Positions 43,574 to 54,301 of a stretch of 64,000 nt of DNA are shown piece by piece (the stretch's first letter is position 1; each line of letters starts with the position of its first letter). Under the pieces are notes generated by a model. The model made no database searches, was not told the DNA's origin, and worked only from the letters and a program-made list of their open reading frames with translations. The DNA comes from an uncultured Lachnospiraceae bacterium (lineage in GTDB: Bacteria; Bacillota; Clostridia; Lachnospirales; Lachnospiraceae), in contig CALWLH010000071.1 of assembly GCA_944381475.1 (NCBI GenBank), positions 1 through 64,000 of the forward strand. Direction: 5' to 3'. A program made the position numbers and the translations under genes.

Positions 43574-46444
43574 TCAATTGTCGTCAGGCACGGAATGACC
43601 TTCCCTGTCATCCTCTTGCTGAATATCTCCGCACAGGGGCTTCTCCTGCCCGGAACGCTCTTCCTGGGCGTCCTTGCGCACATCGTCCTCGTCACTGGGT
43701 TTCCCGTCATCTGAGGCTTTACCAGCGGGAGCCTTATCCCCGGAATGATCAAGCTCCTGGATATAGTGTCCATCCTCCGGATAATAGTCCTCCACGAAGG
43801 GGCTGGAAAATTCATGCCTTGAAAGGAGATGTCTCAGCAGCGTCAGCAGTATCAGCACAAGAGTGGAGCAGATGGAAAGGAATATGCCTGTGGTAAAGCC
43901 CTCCGGCGTGTAGGTCATGCGGATGGTGTGATGTCCCGCGGTTAAGGGAACCGCCAGCATGGCGTCCTTCAGCTTGACTGCTTCCGTTTCCACGCCGTCC
44001 ACATATACGGTCCAGCCTGCCTCGTAGGCGATGGAGGTATACATCAGGCCATCCTCCTCCACGTCGATCACGCCTTCGAGCTGCGTGTCGCTCATGGAAA
44101 CCACGTTCAGTCCCTGGGCGTTGAGCTTTTCATAGGCCTCCAAAAGCACGTCCTCCTGGAGAACGTACATGCTGAAATAAAGGGACTGATTCTCTGTGTC
44201 GCTGGTTATGGTGATGATGTCTCCCTCATATGCATAGCCGATGTCCAGGATAAAACGGCGTTTCAGGCTGGTATGGCTGTTGGTCTGGGTGGCCCTGGAG
44301 CCGTCGCCGCTCATAATGGTGGTTGTCGCCTCATCTATGCTGCTGTTTTGAATATACGCGTAATAATATCCCGGTTCCGTCACCGTAAAGCTCTCAGAGG
44401 ATGAGGAGGCGCCGGAGGATGGAACGCTCACATATTTAAAGGTATTGTATAATCCGGTCGCGGCGCTGATGAAATTGTTCTGGGTCACCACAGGATTGCT
44501 GTCGTTGGTGTACCAGGCCTCCTCCATATCTGCCGGAACCATAAAGCCAAGGGGCAGGGCGCAGGTGTTTTCGTATAGCTTTACGTCACCGGAGGTTTTC
44601 ACCAGCTTCCTCAGGGCATTGTCCGGGTAGGTGATGTTTGAAAATTCATATTTGACGGAAAACAGCATATCCACCAGCAGGGTGGCGCCGGTCTTGCTGT
44701 AGGCGTTTGTGGCGGCCTCCATGCCGAGGGTCTTGTAGTAATCTGACAGGGATGCGTTGGCTGTGGAGGAAAAGACGGAGATGGAAGGGTACTGGTACCA
44801 GGAGCCGTCGTTTTTCGTCCGAAGCTTCAGCTTTTCAAAACGGTAGAAAACCCGGTCGGAAATGCTGTCCGCATAGCTCTTTAAAGAGGCATAATCTTCA
44901 TCGTATTCCACATAGTTTGACCTGGACACGGTGGTGACGCTGGTGATGCTGGTGTTCATAAAATTCTCTGTGAAAATAATCAGCAGTCCCGCAATGGCCA
45001 GGAATGCTGCCCCGTTCTTGTACCGGCAGCGCAGGTAAGCCAGCAGGCCGTAGATGCCCACAAATATAATGGACACATAGTATACCTGAAAATTCCACCC
45101 GTCCTCCGGGGCGTAGAGGGCTTCGCAGAGAAGAACAAAGCCGATGCCGATCCAGATGCTTGCGGTTACCTGTTTTAAGCTCCGGTCCCGAAGTCCCATG
45201 TAGCCCTTATATGCCATGGTCAGGAGCAGGAAAATATACACGAAGGACTGGCGGCAGGGCAGGGAGTTGGGATAATGGAAGCCGTGCCAGATAAAGTTTA
45301 AAAAGTTCATGGAAAAGCTGGCCAGCAGGAATAGCAGCATGGAAAAATATGCCAGCTTCTCCCGGGCTTTGACCTTCTTGTTCATCACGTAAAGGGGGAT
45401 GAAAATCAGCACCGCAACGCTGCAGAAAATGTTGGGCCAGTGGTCGAGCCCCAGGTGCACCTCCACATTGTCCAGGTGTCTTGCCAGCATCTCCATGATG
45501 GAAAAATAGGAGGTGAAGGTTTTGGGGAAGGTGCTGTTTGCGGAGGCGCTGAGCTGAAGCGCACAGTAGGCGGGCAGCAGGAGAACCGCGGCCATACCTC
45601 CGGCGATCAGGGAATAGCCGCCGAATTCCAATACCTTTTTTGGGTAATTCATGTAGTATACCCGGGTAAAGTGTACGCCCCGTTCCTCATCATAGAGGGT
45701 CTCCTCCCGGCTTGCCGGCTGGATCACCAGAAGCATGATAAAGTAGATCACCAGGGAAATACAGATCATGATGGCGATATAGTAGTTGGCCAGGATGGCA
45801 AAGGCAAGCGTGATGCAGTAGAGCAGGCACTTGTCCTCCTTTACCAGACGCTCCAGTCCCAGAATGATGATGGGGAAGATCAGGATGCAGTCCAGCCACA
45901 TGATATTCCAGCTGTAGGCAGCCATATAGCCGCTTAAAGCGTAGAAGGAAGAGAACATGGTCAGCGCATAGTCGTTTCTTCCAGTGTGCTTTTTCAGATA
46001 GTAGGCCATGGCGGCGCCGGAGAGGGAAATCTTTATGACGATGGTATAGGTGATGAATTCAATGACATATTGTTCCGGACAGAGAACTACCAGCCAGTTT
46101 ACCGGACTGGACAGGTAGTAGCAGTAGAGAGCCAGAAAATTAGACCCGTTTCCGATATCCCAGGAGTAGAGAAGGCTGTCTCCCTCCTGGAGCTTATTTA
46201 AAAGCTCCTTAAAGAAGGGCGCATACTGATGATAAAGATCTGTTCGCAGAAAGCTCCGGTCCCCAAAGGGAAAGATGCCCCGTTCGATAAAAACAAGGAT
46301 CATGACGAAAAAGGGAATGAAAAAAGCCAGGACAATGGGCATGTTCCGGTTCAGCTTCTGTAAGATGGGGTTGGATGTCCGGGAAGCCTTATGCGGGCTC
46401 GCCAGGTCGGGTGTATTTTTTTTAGTTATCGCTTTTTTCGGCAT
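43574..46444 (-). CDS. YfhO family large membrane protein
   Basis: A 956-residue polytopic membrane protein with about a dozen transmembrane segments. An N-terminal 'IFPFGDRSFLRTDLYHQYAPFFKELL' opening is typical of YfhO. A long extracytoplasmic domain is present at about 510-840, with a terminal helix near 880 and a charged C-terminal tail of about 55 residues (Asp/Glu/Lys/Gly). In Bacillus subtilis YfhO works with a GtrB-type transferase to glycosylate lipoteichoic acid on the outer surface. The preceding GtrA and GT2 genes support that here. The start at 46444 (MPKKAITKK) has AAGGAGG and overlaps gtrA by 23 bases. Confidence 0.9.
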   Translation of the reverse strand: MPKKAITKKNTPDLASPHKASRTSNPILQKLNRNMPIVLAFFIPFFVMILVFIERGIFPFGDRSFLRTDLYHQYAPFFKELLNKLQEGDSLLYSWDIGNGSNFLALYCYYLSSPVNWLVVLCPEQYVIEFITYTIVIKISLSGAAMAYYLKKHTGRNDYALTMFSSFYALSGYMAAYSWNIMWLDCILIFPIIILGLERLVKEDKCLLYCITLAFAILANYYIAIMICISLVIYFIMLLVIQPASREETLYDEERGVHFTRVYYMNYPKKVLEFGGYSLIAGGMAAVLLLPAYCALQLSASANSTFPKTFTSYFSIMEMLARHLDNVEVHLGLDHWPNIFCSVAVLIFIPLYVMNKKVKAREKLAYFSMLLFLLASFSMNFLNFIWHGFHYPNSLPCRQSFVYIFLLLTMAYKGYMGLRDRSLKQVTASIWIGIGFVLLCEALYAPEDGWNFQVYYVSIIFVGIYGLLAYLRCRYKNGAAFLAIAGLLIIFTENFMNTSITSVTTVSRSNYVEYDEDYASLKSYADSISDRVFYRFEKLKLRTKNDGSWYQYPSISVFSSTANASLSDYYKTLGMEAATNAYSKTGATLLVDMLFSVKYEFSNITYPDNALRKLVKTSGDVKLYENTCALPLGFMVPADMEEAWYTNDSNPVVTQNNFISAATGLYNTFKYVSVPSSGASSSSESFTVTEPGYYYAYIQNSSIDEATTTIMSGDGSRATQTNSHTSLKRRFILDIGYAYEGDIITITSDTENQSLYFSMYVLQEDVLLEAYEKLNAQGLNVVSMSDTQLEGVIDVEEDGLMYTSIAYEAGWTVYVDGVETEAVKLKDAMLAVPLTAGHHTIRMTYTPEGFTTGIFLSICSTLVLILLTLLRHLLSRHEFSSPFVEDYYPEDGHYIQELDHSGDKAPAGKASDDGKPSDEDDVRKDAQEERSGQEKPLCGDIQQEDDREGHSVPDDN

Positions 46445-46877
46445 GGGGGGCCTCCTTATCATTTTTAAAAATAAAAAATTTGCTGGCGAAGTAATTCATG
46501 ATCACCACAAATACATTGGCAAAAATTTTGGCGATCCAGTTTTCGATATGCAGATATTCCACTGTCGCCACCATAAAAACGGCTTCAAAAGCCAGGGACA
46601 GGAGTCTGGCAGCTATAAAGGTATAAAATTCATGAAGGAGCACATGGGCTTTCCAGTTCCGGCTTCTGAATACAAAGATTTTGTTTACAAAAAAGGCAAA
46701 GATTACTGCTACAACCCAGGCGATGAGATTGGCGGTAAAGGTGCCGATGCTCATCCGGTAATAGCAGATGTAGTTAACAATATAGTTGATGACGGTGGTC
46801 AGCACACCGCATATGAGGTAGGAAATGGTCTCGTAGTTTACGAGCTTATTCCAGAGGCTTTGAAGCTTGCTGTTCAT
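46422..46877 (-). CDS. GtrA-like flippase-type membrane protein
   Basis: A 151-residue protein with four transmembrane helices, opening 'NYETISYLICGVLTTVINYIVNYICYY', and 'FVNKIFVFRSRNWKA' between helices 2 and 3, both typical of the GtrA/DPMS1 family. GtrA proteins are thought to flip polyprenyl-phosphate sugars across the membrane. It lies between the GtrB-like transferase (overlap 32 bases) and YfhO (overlap 23 bases), so the three steps (charge lipid, flip, transfer) would be encoded in order. Confidence 0.92.
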   Translation of the reverse strand: MNSKLQSLWNKLVNYETISYLICGVLTTVINYIVNYICYYRMSIGTFTANLIAWVVAVIFAFFVNKIFVFRSRNWKAHVLLHEFYTFIAARLLSLAFEAVFMVATVEYLHIENWIAKIFANVFVVIMNYFASKFFIFKNDKEAPHAEKSDN

Positions 46878-47802
46878 GAATATTCGTTTCCTTTACAATA
46901 TAGATTGGTCTGTTTTTTACTTCCATGTAGATCCGTGAAATGTACTCCCCAAGGATTCCCACAGAAAACTCGATAATCCCTCCAAGAAACAGAACCGCGC
47001 ACAGGGTTGTGACGTAGCCGGGAACCGAGATGCCAAAGATCAGGGTCTGAATCAGCGTAATGCAGATATAGATGAAGGCCACGGCGGAAATAAATATCCC
47101 CAGCCCGCAGACCATGCGGAGGGGTGCTGTGGAAAACGCCATAATGCCGTCCAAGGCGTACCGGAACAGGCTCTTAAAGCTCCACTTGGTGGTGCCCATG
47201 GCGCGCTCCACATTTTCATAGGGAATCCACTTTGTATTGAAGCCCACCCACATGAAAATTCCCTTGGAGAAGCGCTGGCGCTCCGAAAGCTCCAGGACGG
47301 CGTTTACCATTTGGCGGCTCATGATTCGGAAATCCACCGCATCCTTCTCCATCTTCACATCGCTTAAGCTGTTGCTCAGCCTGTAGAACTGGGAGGAAAA
47401 CCAGCTGCGAAGCCTGGACTCCCCTTTTCGGGAGCTGCGCTTGGCTGCCACACAGTCATAGCCCTCCTGGATGCCCTTCAGCATGTCCGGAATCATGGCG
47501 GGGGGATGCTGCAGGTCTGCGTCCATAACGATGACATAGTCACCGGTGCTGCTTTTCAGTCCTGCATACATGGCTGCTTCCTTGCCGAAATTTCTTGAAA
47601 AGCTGATGTAATGAACCTGAGGATGAAGAGCGGCAAGGGCTTTCATCTGGGCAAGGGTGTCGTCACGGCTTCCGTCATTGACAAAAATATAGCGGAATTC
47701 ATAGCCGGGGATATTGCTCACCCAGGCGTCTGTTTCTTTGAAAAAGGCGGCAAGTACCTCCTGCTCATTATAGCATGGTACCACCAGGTCAACTGTTTTC
47801 AT
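46846..47802 (-). CDS. GtrB-like polyprenyl-phosphate glycosyltransferase (GT2)
   Basis: A 318-residue protein. The N-terminal GT2 domain has 'DLVVPCYNEQEVL', 'FVNDGSRDDT', 'MDADLQHPP' (DxD), and 'QRFSKGIFMWVGF'. Two C-terminal transmembrane helices follow (about 230-290), ending 'LGEYISRIYMEVKNRPIY'. The family transfers a sugar from a nucleotide donor to undecaprenyl phosphate. It is first in the GtrB-GtrA-YfhO unit. I use the ATG at 47802 with GAGGGG 11 bases upstream; the frame extends to a TTG at 47820 inside that site. Confidence 0.93.
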   Translation of the reverse strand: MKTVDLVVPCYNEQEVLAAFFKETDAWVSNIPGYEFRYIFVNDGSRDDTLAQMKALAALHPQVHYISFSRNFGKEAAMYAGLKSSTGDYVIVMDADLQHPPAMIPDMLKGIQEGYDCVAAKRSSRKGESRLRSWFSSQFYRLSNSLSDVKMEKDAVDFRIMSRQMVNAVLELSERQRFSKGIFMWVGFNTKWIPYENVERAMGTTKWSFKSLFRYALDGIMAFSTAPLRMVCGLGIFISAVAFIYICITLIQTLIFGISVPGYVTTLCAVLFLGGIIEFSVGILGEYISRIYMEVKNRPIYIVKETNIHEQQASKPLE

Positions 47803-47944
47803 AAATGTGTTACCCCTCAATGCTGAAATATACTGCTAGTCCACGGTCTCAATTTATTTCTCATAATGACTAGCCTGCCGGGTTCCCCATTGCCTGCCTG
47901 CCGGGTAAGACAGGACTGCCTGAAAGGGGATTGCCCGCCTTGCT

Positions 47945-47973
47945 ATTGTACAATAGGAATGGTGAAAAGTAAA
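47945..47973 (-). promoter_or_regulatory. Promoter for the GtrB-GtrA-YfhO operon
   Basis: Minus strand TTTACT (47968-47973), 17-base spacer, TACAAT (47945-47950). The -10 overlaps a TTGTACAA palindrome. A plus-strand -10 candidate TACAAT (48069-48074) for the 48123 gene has a weak -35. Confidence 0.5.
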
Positions 47974-48122
47974 GGAGAAAACCATTTGCAGCTCCGTCAA
48001 TTAAACGCCCGCAGGAGGAAGCTTCTGGAAGAATTCATTTTTATATGGAAAAGTGTCGAATGATATGATACAATAGGACAGACTCCGCATGACAAATGGA
48101 GTCTATCGTATCGGGAGGGATT

Positions 48123-51100
48123 ATGGATATTTGGTTTATATTGGGTATAGAGCCTACGAAGGATTTGGAAAAAATAAGGGATGCATACCGGGAAAAGCTG
48201 GTTCATGTGAATCCGGAGGATGACCCGGAGGGCTTTAAGCAGCTGCGGGAGGCCTTCGAGGAGGCGAACCGTCTGGCAAAACAGGCGGATGAGGAAGAGG
48301 AAAAATTTGACGACACCCCTGTGGGAAGGTGGATGCAGCGGGTGGATGATACATACAAAAACTACTGGGACCGGGTAGATGGAGAGCGCTGGGATGCGCT
48401 TCTTGCCGATGACGTCTGTTTTGGGCTGGATACAAAGGGGGAGGCGGAGGAGGCGCTCCTTGGCTATCTTTCCCAGCATCATCTCCTTCCCCATGTGATT
48501 TGGCAGCGCGTGGTGTCATGCTTTAACATTGAGGAGCGGGAGGAGGAGCTGTCGGAACAGTTTCCAAGGGATTTTCTGGAATATATGATCAATAACGCCA
48601 GATATGAGGATACCATTGACTATTATCTCTTTGAGCAGAGGGATCCGGATCTGCCCTATGACAGCTATATCAGTGTTTATCTGCGTATGATGGGAGCTCT
48701 GCGGGACCGGGAGCTGGCGCAGGCGGAGAGCTGTATGAAGCAGCTGGAGGAGATGCCTCTGACCCATCCTTTTCAGCGTATTCAGAAGGTCAGGTACCTC
48801 ATTTCCAAGAAGGAGCTGGATGAGGCCGGAAGGATCGCGGATCAGGTTATAGAGGCTTATCCGGATCTGATGTCCGCCAGGATGATGGAGGCGGAGCTGT
48901 GCTGGAGCAGGGAGGACTATGACGCTGCCGCAGGGTGGTATGAAAGGGTATTGGAGCTGGAGCCGGAGCATGCGGGGGCCCGCTGCGGCATTGCGGATTG
49001 TAAGATGGCGTCCGGGAAATATGCGGAGGCCAAGGCTGTATACAAGGAGCTTTTGAACGTAAACCGTTTCGACACCTATGTGCATAGGTGCATGATGGAA
49101 TGCAACGAGAAGCTGATTCCTATTTATGAGGAAAAGCTGGTTGAGGATTCGTCGGATGGCGAGACCCGCCTGGAGCTTTCCTGGTGCATGTATCAGAATT
49201 ACCGCTTTGAGGATTCCTATAATCTTTTGAAGGATTTGAAAAGAGACTCCATATTCGAGCTGGATTTTTCCTACCTGCGGGGACGCTGTCTTCTGCAGAT
49301 GGACAGGGAAGAGGAGGCGGAAAAATGGTTCTGGCATTGGACGGAGGAGTTTAAAAAATATCAGGATGCTGAGGGGGAGCCGGGACGGCGCAACCGGGAC
49401 CGGGAAGGGCTGGTATACTTTTTTATTGCTGAAATTCAGATGGGCAAAAAGAATGATATCGCTGCCCTGGATATCAACACAAAGGCGCTGGAGCATGCCG
49501 CGGTGGATCAGGGAATGATTCTCACCCAGCGGGGAGGAATCTTAAAGCAGCTTGCCCGCTTCGAGGAGGCGGTGGACTGCCTGGACCAGGCCCTGGAGCA
49601 GGAGCCAAACAATTTTGAAGCGTATATCATTAAGGGCGAGTGCATGGAGGAGATGAGGCGTTTTCAGGACGCCCTGGACAGCTATGACGACGCCATCCGC
49701 AGCTATCCCTACTATGTGAAGCCCTATATTCAGAAGGTGAAGATTTTCCTGCGCTTTGAAATGTACGATCAGGCGGAGCAGGTGCTGGAGCGTTTTGAAC
49801 ATTATGAGATTGAGAGCGATCAGGCGCTTTTGTACCGGGCAAAGCTTCTTCGGGAAAAGGGGAACAGGGACGAGGGGATGAAGCTGCTTGTCTCCCTGGA
49901 GGAGAAGTTCTCCGACGAGGAGCATGTGACGGATCTGACGGAAAAGGATCTGTTTTATCACGAGAAGGCTCTGGCCTGGTACTATCAGACCAGTGAGGAT
50001 CATCTGAAAAAAACCTGCGAGGCTCTGGATGCGGCTCTTCTGGAGAACAGCCAGGAACCCCGCTACTATTATTTCTACGGCAACGTGCTCTGGGAGATGG
50101 GAAATTTAGAGGCGGCCCTGGAGCGTTTTAACCAAGCTTTGAAGGTGGGGGGTGAAAACCCAAATGTGTACTTTCAGATGGCCGGTATTTACCATGACAA
50201 AAAGGATGCTCAGGAGGAGGAACTTCTGAAAAAGGTCCTGGAGCTTTATCCGCAGCATGGCGATGCCTACGGGCATTTGGGACAGTTTTACGAAAACAAG
50301 GGCTATGATCATTACCAGGAGGCCATTGAGGCCTACGGGCGCCAGCTGGAGATCAATCCCACCGGCTATTACTATGTGGCAAGAGGACTTTTGTATTTCC
50401 AGCTGGGCGACAATGAAAGGAGCGCCGCAGACTACCAGGCGGCCCTTGACATGGAGGACAACGAAGCCTATGCAAGCTACAATCTGGGCCGTATTCACCT
50501 GGCAAAGGGGAACCTGGAGGAGGCAAGGCTTCTCTTTGAGCAGGCCATCGCCAAGGCACAAAGACCCACGGAGATCTTTTACCGCTATCTGGCAAAGACC
50601 TACTGCCGCATGAAGCGTTTTCAGGATGCGGTAAATACCCTGCAGGAGCAGATCGATAAGGGAGAAAACCCTGTAAACGGCTATTACTATATGGGATTGA
50701 TCCGTCAGAGCATGCTGGACGGGGAGAAGGCCCTGGAGGCCTTTAGAGAGGGAAAGAAGCAAAAGAACAGCCAGCGCCGCGGCTTTGACAGAAAGATCGT
50801 TGAGCTCTACCTGGATTTGCTGGGGCCGTTGGAGGAGGAGGCTGGGAAGAAGAATACCTATAATGCGAAGGCGCAGCTCCTCATAAATGATATGAAGGCT
50901 AAAAACCCCAGAAGCGAGGAGGTGAAGGATCTCTACGCTTACTTTTACCGTGAGACAAAGCAGTATTCAAAGGAGTACAAGCTCAGAAAGCAGATGAAAA
51001 AGTATTCCGCCTCCGACTGGTATAATTTTGCGAAGGCGGCAAAACGGATGATGGATAAGCAAAAGGCGCCTTTTGTAAAAAAGGATGAGTACAAGACGGG

Positions 51101-51431
51101 CTATGAGGAGGCCAGGGATAAGGCAAAGCAGTGGGCCAAGGCGGAGCTTTGGGACTATGAGGAAAGGGCCTACTATTTAAAAGTGTTGGCGCAAATCGCC
51201 CTCGACGAGGGGGATTTGGACGCCGCCAAGGACTTCCTTGGGGAGTTGTCCCACACCCAGCCCTGCGACCATTGTTGGCATCCCGGGTGCTTTGAATATT
51301 ACTATCAGCTTGCCAGGTATGAGCAGGCCAGAGGAAATAAGGACGCAGCCCTTGCGGCGGCAAGAAAGGCCTATGAAATGGTGCCGGACGACAAGGACTG
51401 CCGTGAATTGGTAAAGGAGTTGGAAAAGTGA
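48123..51431 (+). CDS. J-domain-containing tetratricopeptide repeat protein
   Basis: A 1102-residue protein. Residues about 1-60 resemble a J-domain ('[36 protein letters not shown]'), with the HPD motif in degenerate form ([11 protein letters not shown]). The remainder is largely TPR-like helical repeats, for example '[18 protein letters not shown]', '[19 protein letters not shown]' and '[20 protein letters not shown]'. It very likely delivers client proteins to the Hsp70 encoded next; the two genes overlap by four bases (GTGA). The start at 48123 has GGGAGGG upstream. Its size far exceeds ordinary DnaJ proteins (about 380), and the client is unknown. Confidence 0.82.
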   Translation: MDIWFILGIEPTKDLEKIRDAYREKLVHVNPEDDPEGFKQLREAFEEANRLAKQADEEEEKFDDTPVGRWMQRVDDTYKNYWDRVDGERWDALLADDVCFGLDTKGEAEEALLGYLSQHHLLPHVIWQRVVSCFNIEEREEELSEQFPRDFLEYMINNARYEDTIDYYLFEQRDPDLPYDSYISVYLRMMGALRDRELAQAESCMKQLEEMPLTHPFQRIQKVRYLISKKELDEAGRIADQVIEAYPDLMSARMMEAELCWSREDYDAAAGWYERVLELEPEHAGARCGIADCKMASGKYAEAKAVYKELLNVNRFDTYVHRCMMECNEKLIPIYEEKLVEDSSDGETRLELSWCMYQNYRFEDSYNLLKDLKRDSIFELDFSYLRGRCLLQMDREEEAEKWFWHWTEEFKKYQDAEGEPGRRNRDREGLVYFFIAEIQMGKKNDIAALDINTKALEHAAVDQGMILTQRGGILKQLARFEEAVDCLDQALEQEPNNFEAYIIKGECMEEMRRFQDALDSYDDAIRSYPYYVKPYIQKVKIFLRFEMYDQAEQVLERFEHYEIESDQALLYRAKLLREKGNRDEGMKLLVSLEEKFSDEEHVTDLTEKDLFYHEKALAWYYQTSEDHLKKTCEALDAALLENSQEPRYYYFYGNVLWEMGNLEAALERFNQALKVGGENPNVYFQMAGIYHDKKDAQEEELLKKVLELYPQHGDAYGHLGQFYENKGYDHYQEAIEAYGRQLEINPTGYYYVARGLLYFQLGDNERSAADYQAALDMEDNEAYASYNLGRIHLAKGNLEEARLLFEQAIAKAQRPTEIFYRYLAKTYCRMKRFQDAVNTLQEQIDKGENPVNGYYYMGLIRQSMLDGEKALEAFREGKKQKNSQRRGFDRKIVELYLDLLGPLEEEAGKKNTYNAKAQLLINDMKAKNPRSEEVKDLYAYFYRETKQYSKEYKLRKQMKKYSASDWYNFAKAAKRMMDKQKAPFVKKDEYKTGYEEARDKAKQWAKAELWDYEERAYYLKVLAQIALDEGDLDAAKDFLGELSHTQPCDHCWHPGCFEYYYQLARYEQARGNKDAALAAARKAYEMVPDDKDCRELVKELEK

Positions 51432-53134
51432 TAATCGGAATAGATCTAGGAACGACAAACAGCCTGGCGGCTTATTTTACGGAAGGGGGGCCTAAAATCA
51501 TTCCCAACCGTCTGGGGGAGAACCTGACCCCATCCGTGGTGAGCGTGGACGAGAACGGACAGGTCTTTGTGGGGCGCACCGCCATCGAGCGCAAGCAGCT
51601 CTACCCGGATACCTGCGCCGAGGTGTTTAAGCGCAGCATGGGCACCAGCAGGGAGTATCATCTTTCTGGAAAGATTTTTAAGGCGGAGGAGCTTTCTTCC
51701 TTTGTGCTGCGCTCCCTGAAGGAGGATGCGGAGGCCTTCCTGGGGGAGGAGATCAAAGAGGCGGTGATCAGCGTGCCTGCCTACTTTAACGATGTGCAGC
51801 GCAAGGCCACCAAACGGGCCGGGGAGCTGGCGGGACTGACCGTGGAGCGGATGATCAGCGAGCCCACGGCGGCGGCCATCTCCTACGGCTTACACCAGAA
51901 AAACCCCAACACCCGCTTCCTGGTCTTTGACCTGGGGGGCGGCACCTTCGATGTGTCCATACTGGAGCTTTATAAGAACATTATGGAGGTTCGGGCGGTG
52001 GCCGGGGACAATTACCTTGGAGGCGAGGACTTTAACGCCATCATCGCAGACATTTTCTGCAAAAAGCTCACCATAAACGAGGAGGAGCTTTCCGAGAAGG
52101 AGCGTGTACACCTCCACTACCAGGCGGAGCAGGCAAAGAAGGATTTTACAGACCATTCCAAGGTTACCATGAAGTGTAAGCTTGGCGGGGAGATCCGTGT
52201 GTGTGAGATCGACGAGGAGGAGTTTGAGAAGGCCAGCCAGGCGCTTTTGACACGCTTAAGAAGGCCTATTGAGAGAAGCTTAAGCGACGCCAATATCAAG
52301 CTGAAGGATATCAATGAGATCGTGCTGGTGGGAGGCTCCACCAAGATGCCCCTGGTGCGCCGCTTTGTGAGCCGCCTTTTCGGGCGCTTCCCCAATGTGT
52401 CCATCAATCCAGAAGAGGTGGTGGCTCTTGGCGCTGCGGTCCAGGGGGCCATGAAGGAGCGCAATGAGCTGATCAAGGAGATGATCATGACGGACGTCTG
52501 TCCCTTCACCCTGGGAACCGATGTGGTAGTGGGCAGAGAAGGGGGCTATAAGGAGCCGGGCCATTTCTTCCCCATCATCGAGCGAAACACCGTCATCCCC
52601 GTCAGCCGCACCGAGCGGCTCTACACCGCCAATGACTATCAGTCCATGATCAAGGTGGAGGTGCTGCAGGGAGAGAGCCGTTTCTCCAGAAATAATCTGC
52701 TGCTGGGGGAGGTGGAGATACCTGTTCCCAGGAAAAAGGCCGGCGAGGAGGCGGTGGACATCACCTATACCTATGACATCAACTCCATCCTGGAGGTGGA
52801 GGTGCAGGTGGTATCCACAGGTCAGAAAAAGCGCATCGTGCTGAAGAAGGACGATGTGGACATGACGGATGAGGAGATTGATGCGCGCTTCAAGGAGCTG
52901 GCGGCTTTAAAGATCCATCCTCGGGAGGAGGAGGAAAATAAGCTCCTGATCCTGCAGGGGGAGCGTCTCTATGAGGAATGTACAGGGGATATGCGCCGGG
53001 CCATCGACCGGGAGCTAAACGCCTTCGAGGCGATTCTTGACAAGCAGAACCGCCAGGAAATAGAGGAGGCCAGAGCGCATTTTAAGGAATTCCTTGCGAC
53101 AGCCAACGACATGAAGTGGGATGAGGATTTCTAA
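51428..53134 (+). CDS. Hsp70 family chaperone, HscC-like
   Basis: A 568-residue Hsp70. It has the ATPase motifs '[14 protein letters not shown]', '[16 protein letters not shown]', '[14 protein letters not shown]', and a short C-terminal substrate domain ('[14 protein letters not shown]', '[13 protein letters not shown]'). It is shorter than DnaK (about 610-640) and its lid is reduced, as in HscC-type proteins. The start is GTG at 51428, overlapping the TGA of the J/TPR gene, so the two are translationally coupled. No grpE is adjacent. It looks like a dedicated Hsp70-J pair separate from the main DnaK system. Confidence 0.92.
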   Translation: MIIGIDLGTTNSLAAYFTEGGPKIIPNRLGENLTPSVVSVDENGQVFVGRTAIERKQLYPDTCAEVFKRSMGTSREYHLSGKIFKAEELSSFVLRSLKEDAEAFLGEEIKEAVISVPAYFNDVQRKATKRAGELAGLTVERMISEPTAAAISYGLHQKNPNTRFLVFDLGGGTFDVSILELYKNIMEVRAVAGDNYLGGEDFNAIIADIFCKKLTINEEELSEKERVHLHYQAEQAKKDFTDHSKVTMKCKLGGEIRVCEIDEEEFEKASQALLTRLRRPIERSLSDANIKLKDINEIVLVGGSTKMPLVRRFVSRLFGRFPNVSINPEEVVALGAAVQGAMKERNELIKEMIMTDVCPFTLGTDVVVGREGGYKEPGHFFPIIERNTVIPVSRTERLYTANDYQSMIKVEVLQGESRFSRNNLLLGEVEIPVPRKKAGEEAVDITYTYDINSILEVEVQVVSTGQKKRIVLKKDDVDMTDEEIDARFKELAALKIHPREEEENKLLILQGERLYEECTGDMRRAIDRELNAFEAILDKQNRQEIEEARAHFKEFLATANDMKWDEDF

Positions 53135-53138
53135 ATTT

Positions 53139-53186
53139 CAAGAGCTCATTGCCCTATATACAGGGCAATGAGCTCTTGATTTTTTT
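53139..53186 (+). terminator. Terminator after the HscC-like gene
   Basis: A 17-bp perfect stem (CAAGAGCTCATTGCCCT with AGGGCAATGAGCTCTTG) followed by A and seven T. Repeat copy C begins at the next base. Confidence 0.92.
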
Positions 53187-53400
53187 GCGCGATACGCCCG
53201 GAGGGCGACCGACAGCACCTGCCTCATGCGAAGCATTATATTGGCAGGTGCGTATTGGCAGGTCCGCTTTAGCGGGCATGCCGTCACCCGATTTGCACGA
53301 GCGGGCATCCGACGGGCAACGGTCATCGAGCGGCAATGCCGCGAGATGACCGAGGTATCGCGGTGATCGGATAGGGGAAGGAATCTTCCCCTATCCGATC
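53187..53400 (+). repeat. Terminator-associated structured repeat, copy C (full form)
   Basis: A 214-bp element that begins GCGCGATACGCCCGGAGGGCGACC directly after the T-run (described in parts) and ends with the GGATAGGGGAAG-GAAT-CTTCCCCTATCC palindrome. The GCGATAC near the start can pair with GTATCGC near 53355. Compared with copy A it has an extra middle section (about 53215-53292) with GCACCTGCC/GGCAGGTGC and CCGCTTTAGCGG hairpins. Confidence 0.88.
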
Positions 53401-53587
53401 GTGAGAAGAAAAACAGACACATGGGGAGCATTCGTATCAACTATAAGCCGGCTTCTGCCAGGTTTAGGCCAGGAAGCATATAGTATGCAGGATTTGTGAA
53501 AATTAACCGCCTGGAATATTACATTTTCTATTGCAATATTTTGAATTTATGGCATACTGGGTTTAGAATATAAAAATCGTTTACATT

Positions 53588-54288
53588 GTGTCTTGGTCCG
53601 GCGATTGGAGCGGAGATATTTTTGATTTTTATTTTCACGTTTACGACAGGATTATACAGAATCTCAGGGATTTATTTGAAATGGAAGACGGTGTGCGCAT
53701 GGAGGATATCCCCATACATCAGGCGATTTGCGAGGCGATAGCAAATTGCCTGATCAATGCGGATTATTATGGTACATGCGGACTTGTGATTATCCGGACG
53801 CAGAACGAAATCCAGATGTCAAATCCCGGTGGCTTCCGCATTGCGCTGGAGACGGCAAAGGCGGGCGGCATATCGGATCCGAGAAACGTCACTCTTATGA
53901 AGATGTTCAACCTCATTGACATCGGCAGACGCGCCGGCAGCGGAATCCCAAACATTTACGCTGCCTGGAAAAACCAGAGCTAGAACGAGCCCGAAATTAT
54001 CGAGTCGTTTGAGATAGAGAGAATTACGGTGATACTGAGTACAAAAAAGCCGATGACAAAAAGACGGCAGTAAAAATTGATGATAAAATGCCGGCGATCA
54101 AAGCGCTCAATAAGCAGCTGATTATAGAAAATCTTACGGAGCACATCGCAGCAGGGACGTCTGAGCTGGCGGAATTTCTGGGCTAAAAGATCTCGCGTAT
54201 GCGGGATTATCTCGCCGAACTGATTAGGGAGGAGGTTGTCATCGCGGAAGGCGAAAACCGCGGCAGGATTTATAAGCTGAAGGCATAG
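53588..54288 (+). pseudogene. Decayed C-terminal part of an ATP-binding AlbA_2-type putative regulator
   Basis: The reading frame from 53588 gives 'SWSGDWSGDIFDFYFHV', 'IHQAICEAIANCLINADYYG', 'SNPGGFRIALETAKAGGISDPRN' and 'LMKMFNLIDIGRRAGSGIPNIYAAW'. These are the HATPase_c_4-type C-terminal region of AlbA_2 domain ATP-binding proteins. The N-terminal half is missing. The frame is broken by TAG at 53981-53983; sequence in a shifted frame continues to a winged-helix-like end ('ELAEFLG', then TAA at 54184, then 'SRMRDYLAELIREEVVIAEGENRGRIYKLKA' in parts) and stops at 54286-54288. It is a remnant, not an active gene. Confidence 0.8.
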
Positions 54289-54301
54289 GACGGTTTTATC
54301 T

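Noticed and set aside
53187-53400. Group II intron or retron RNA
   Set aside because: No domain V-like hairpin, no reverse transcriptase nearby and size too small; only the terminator placement is reminiscent.
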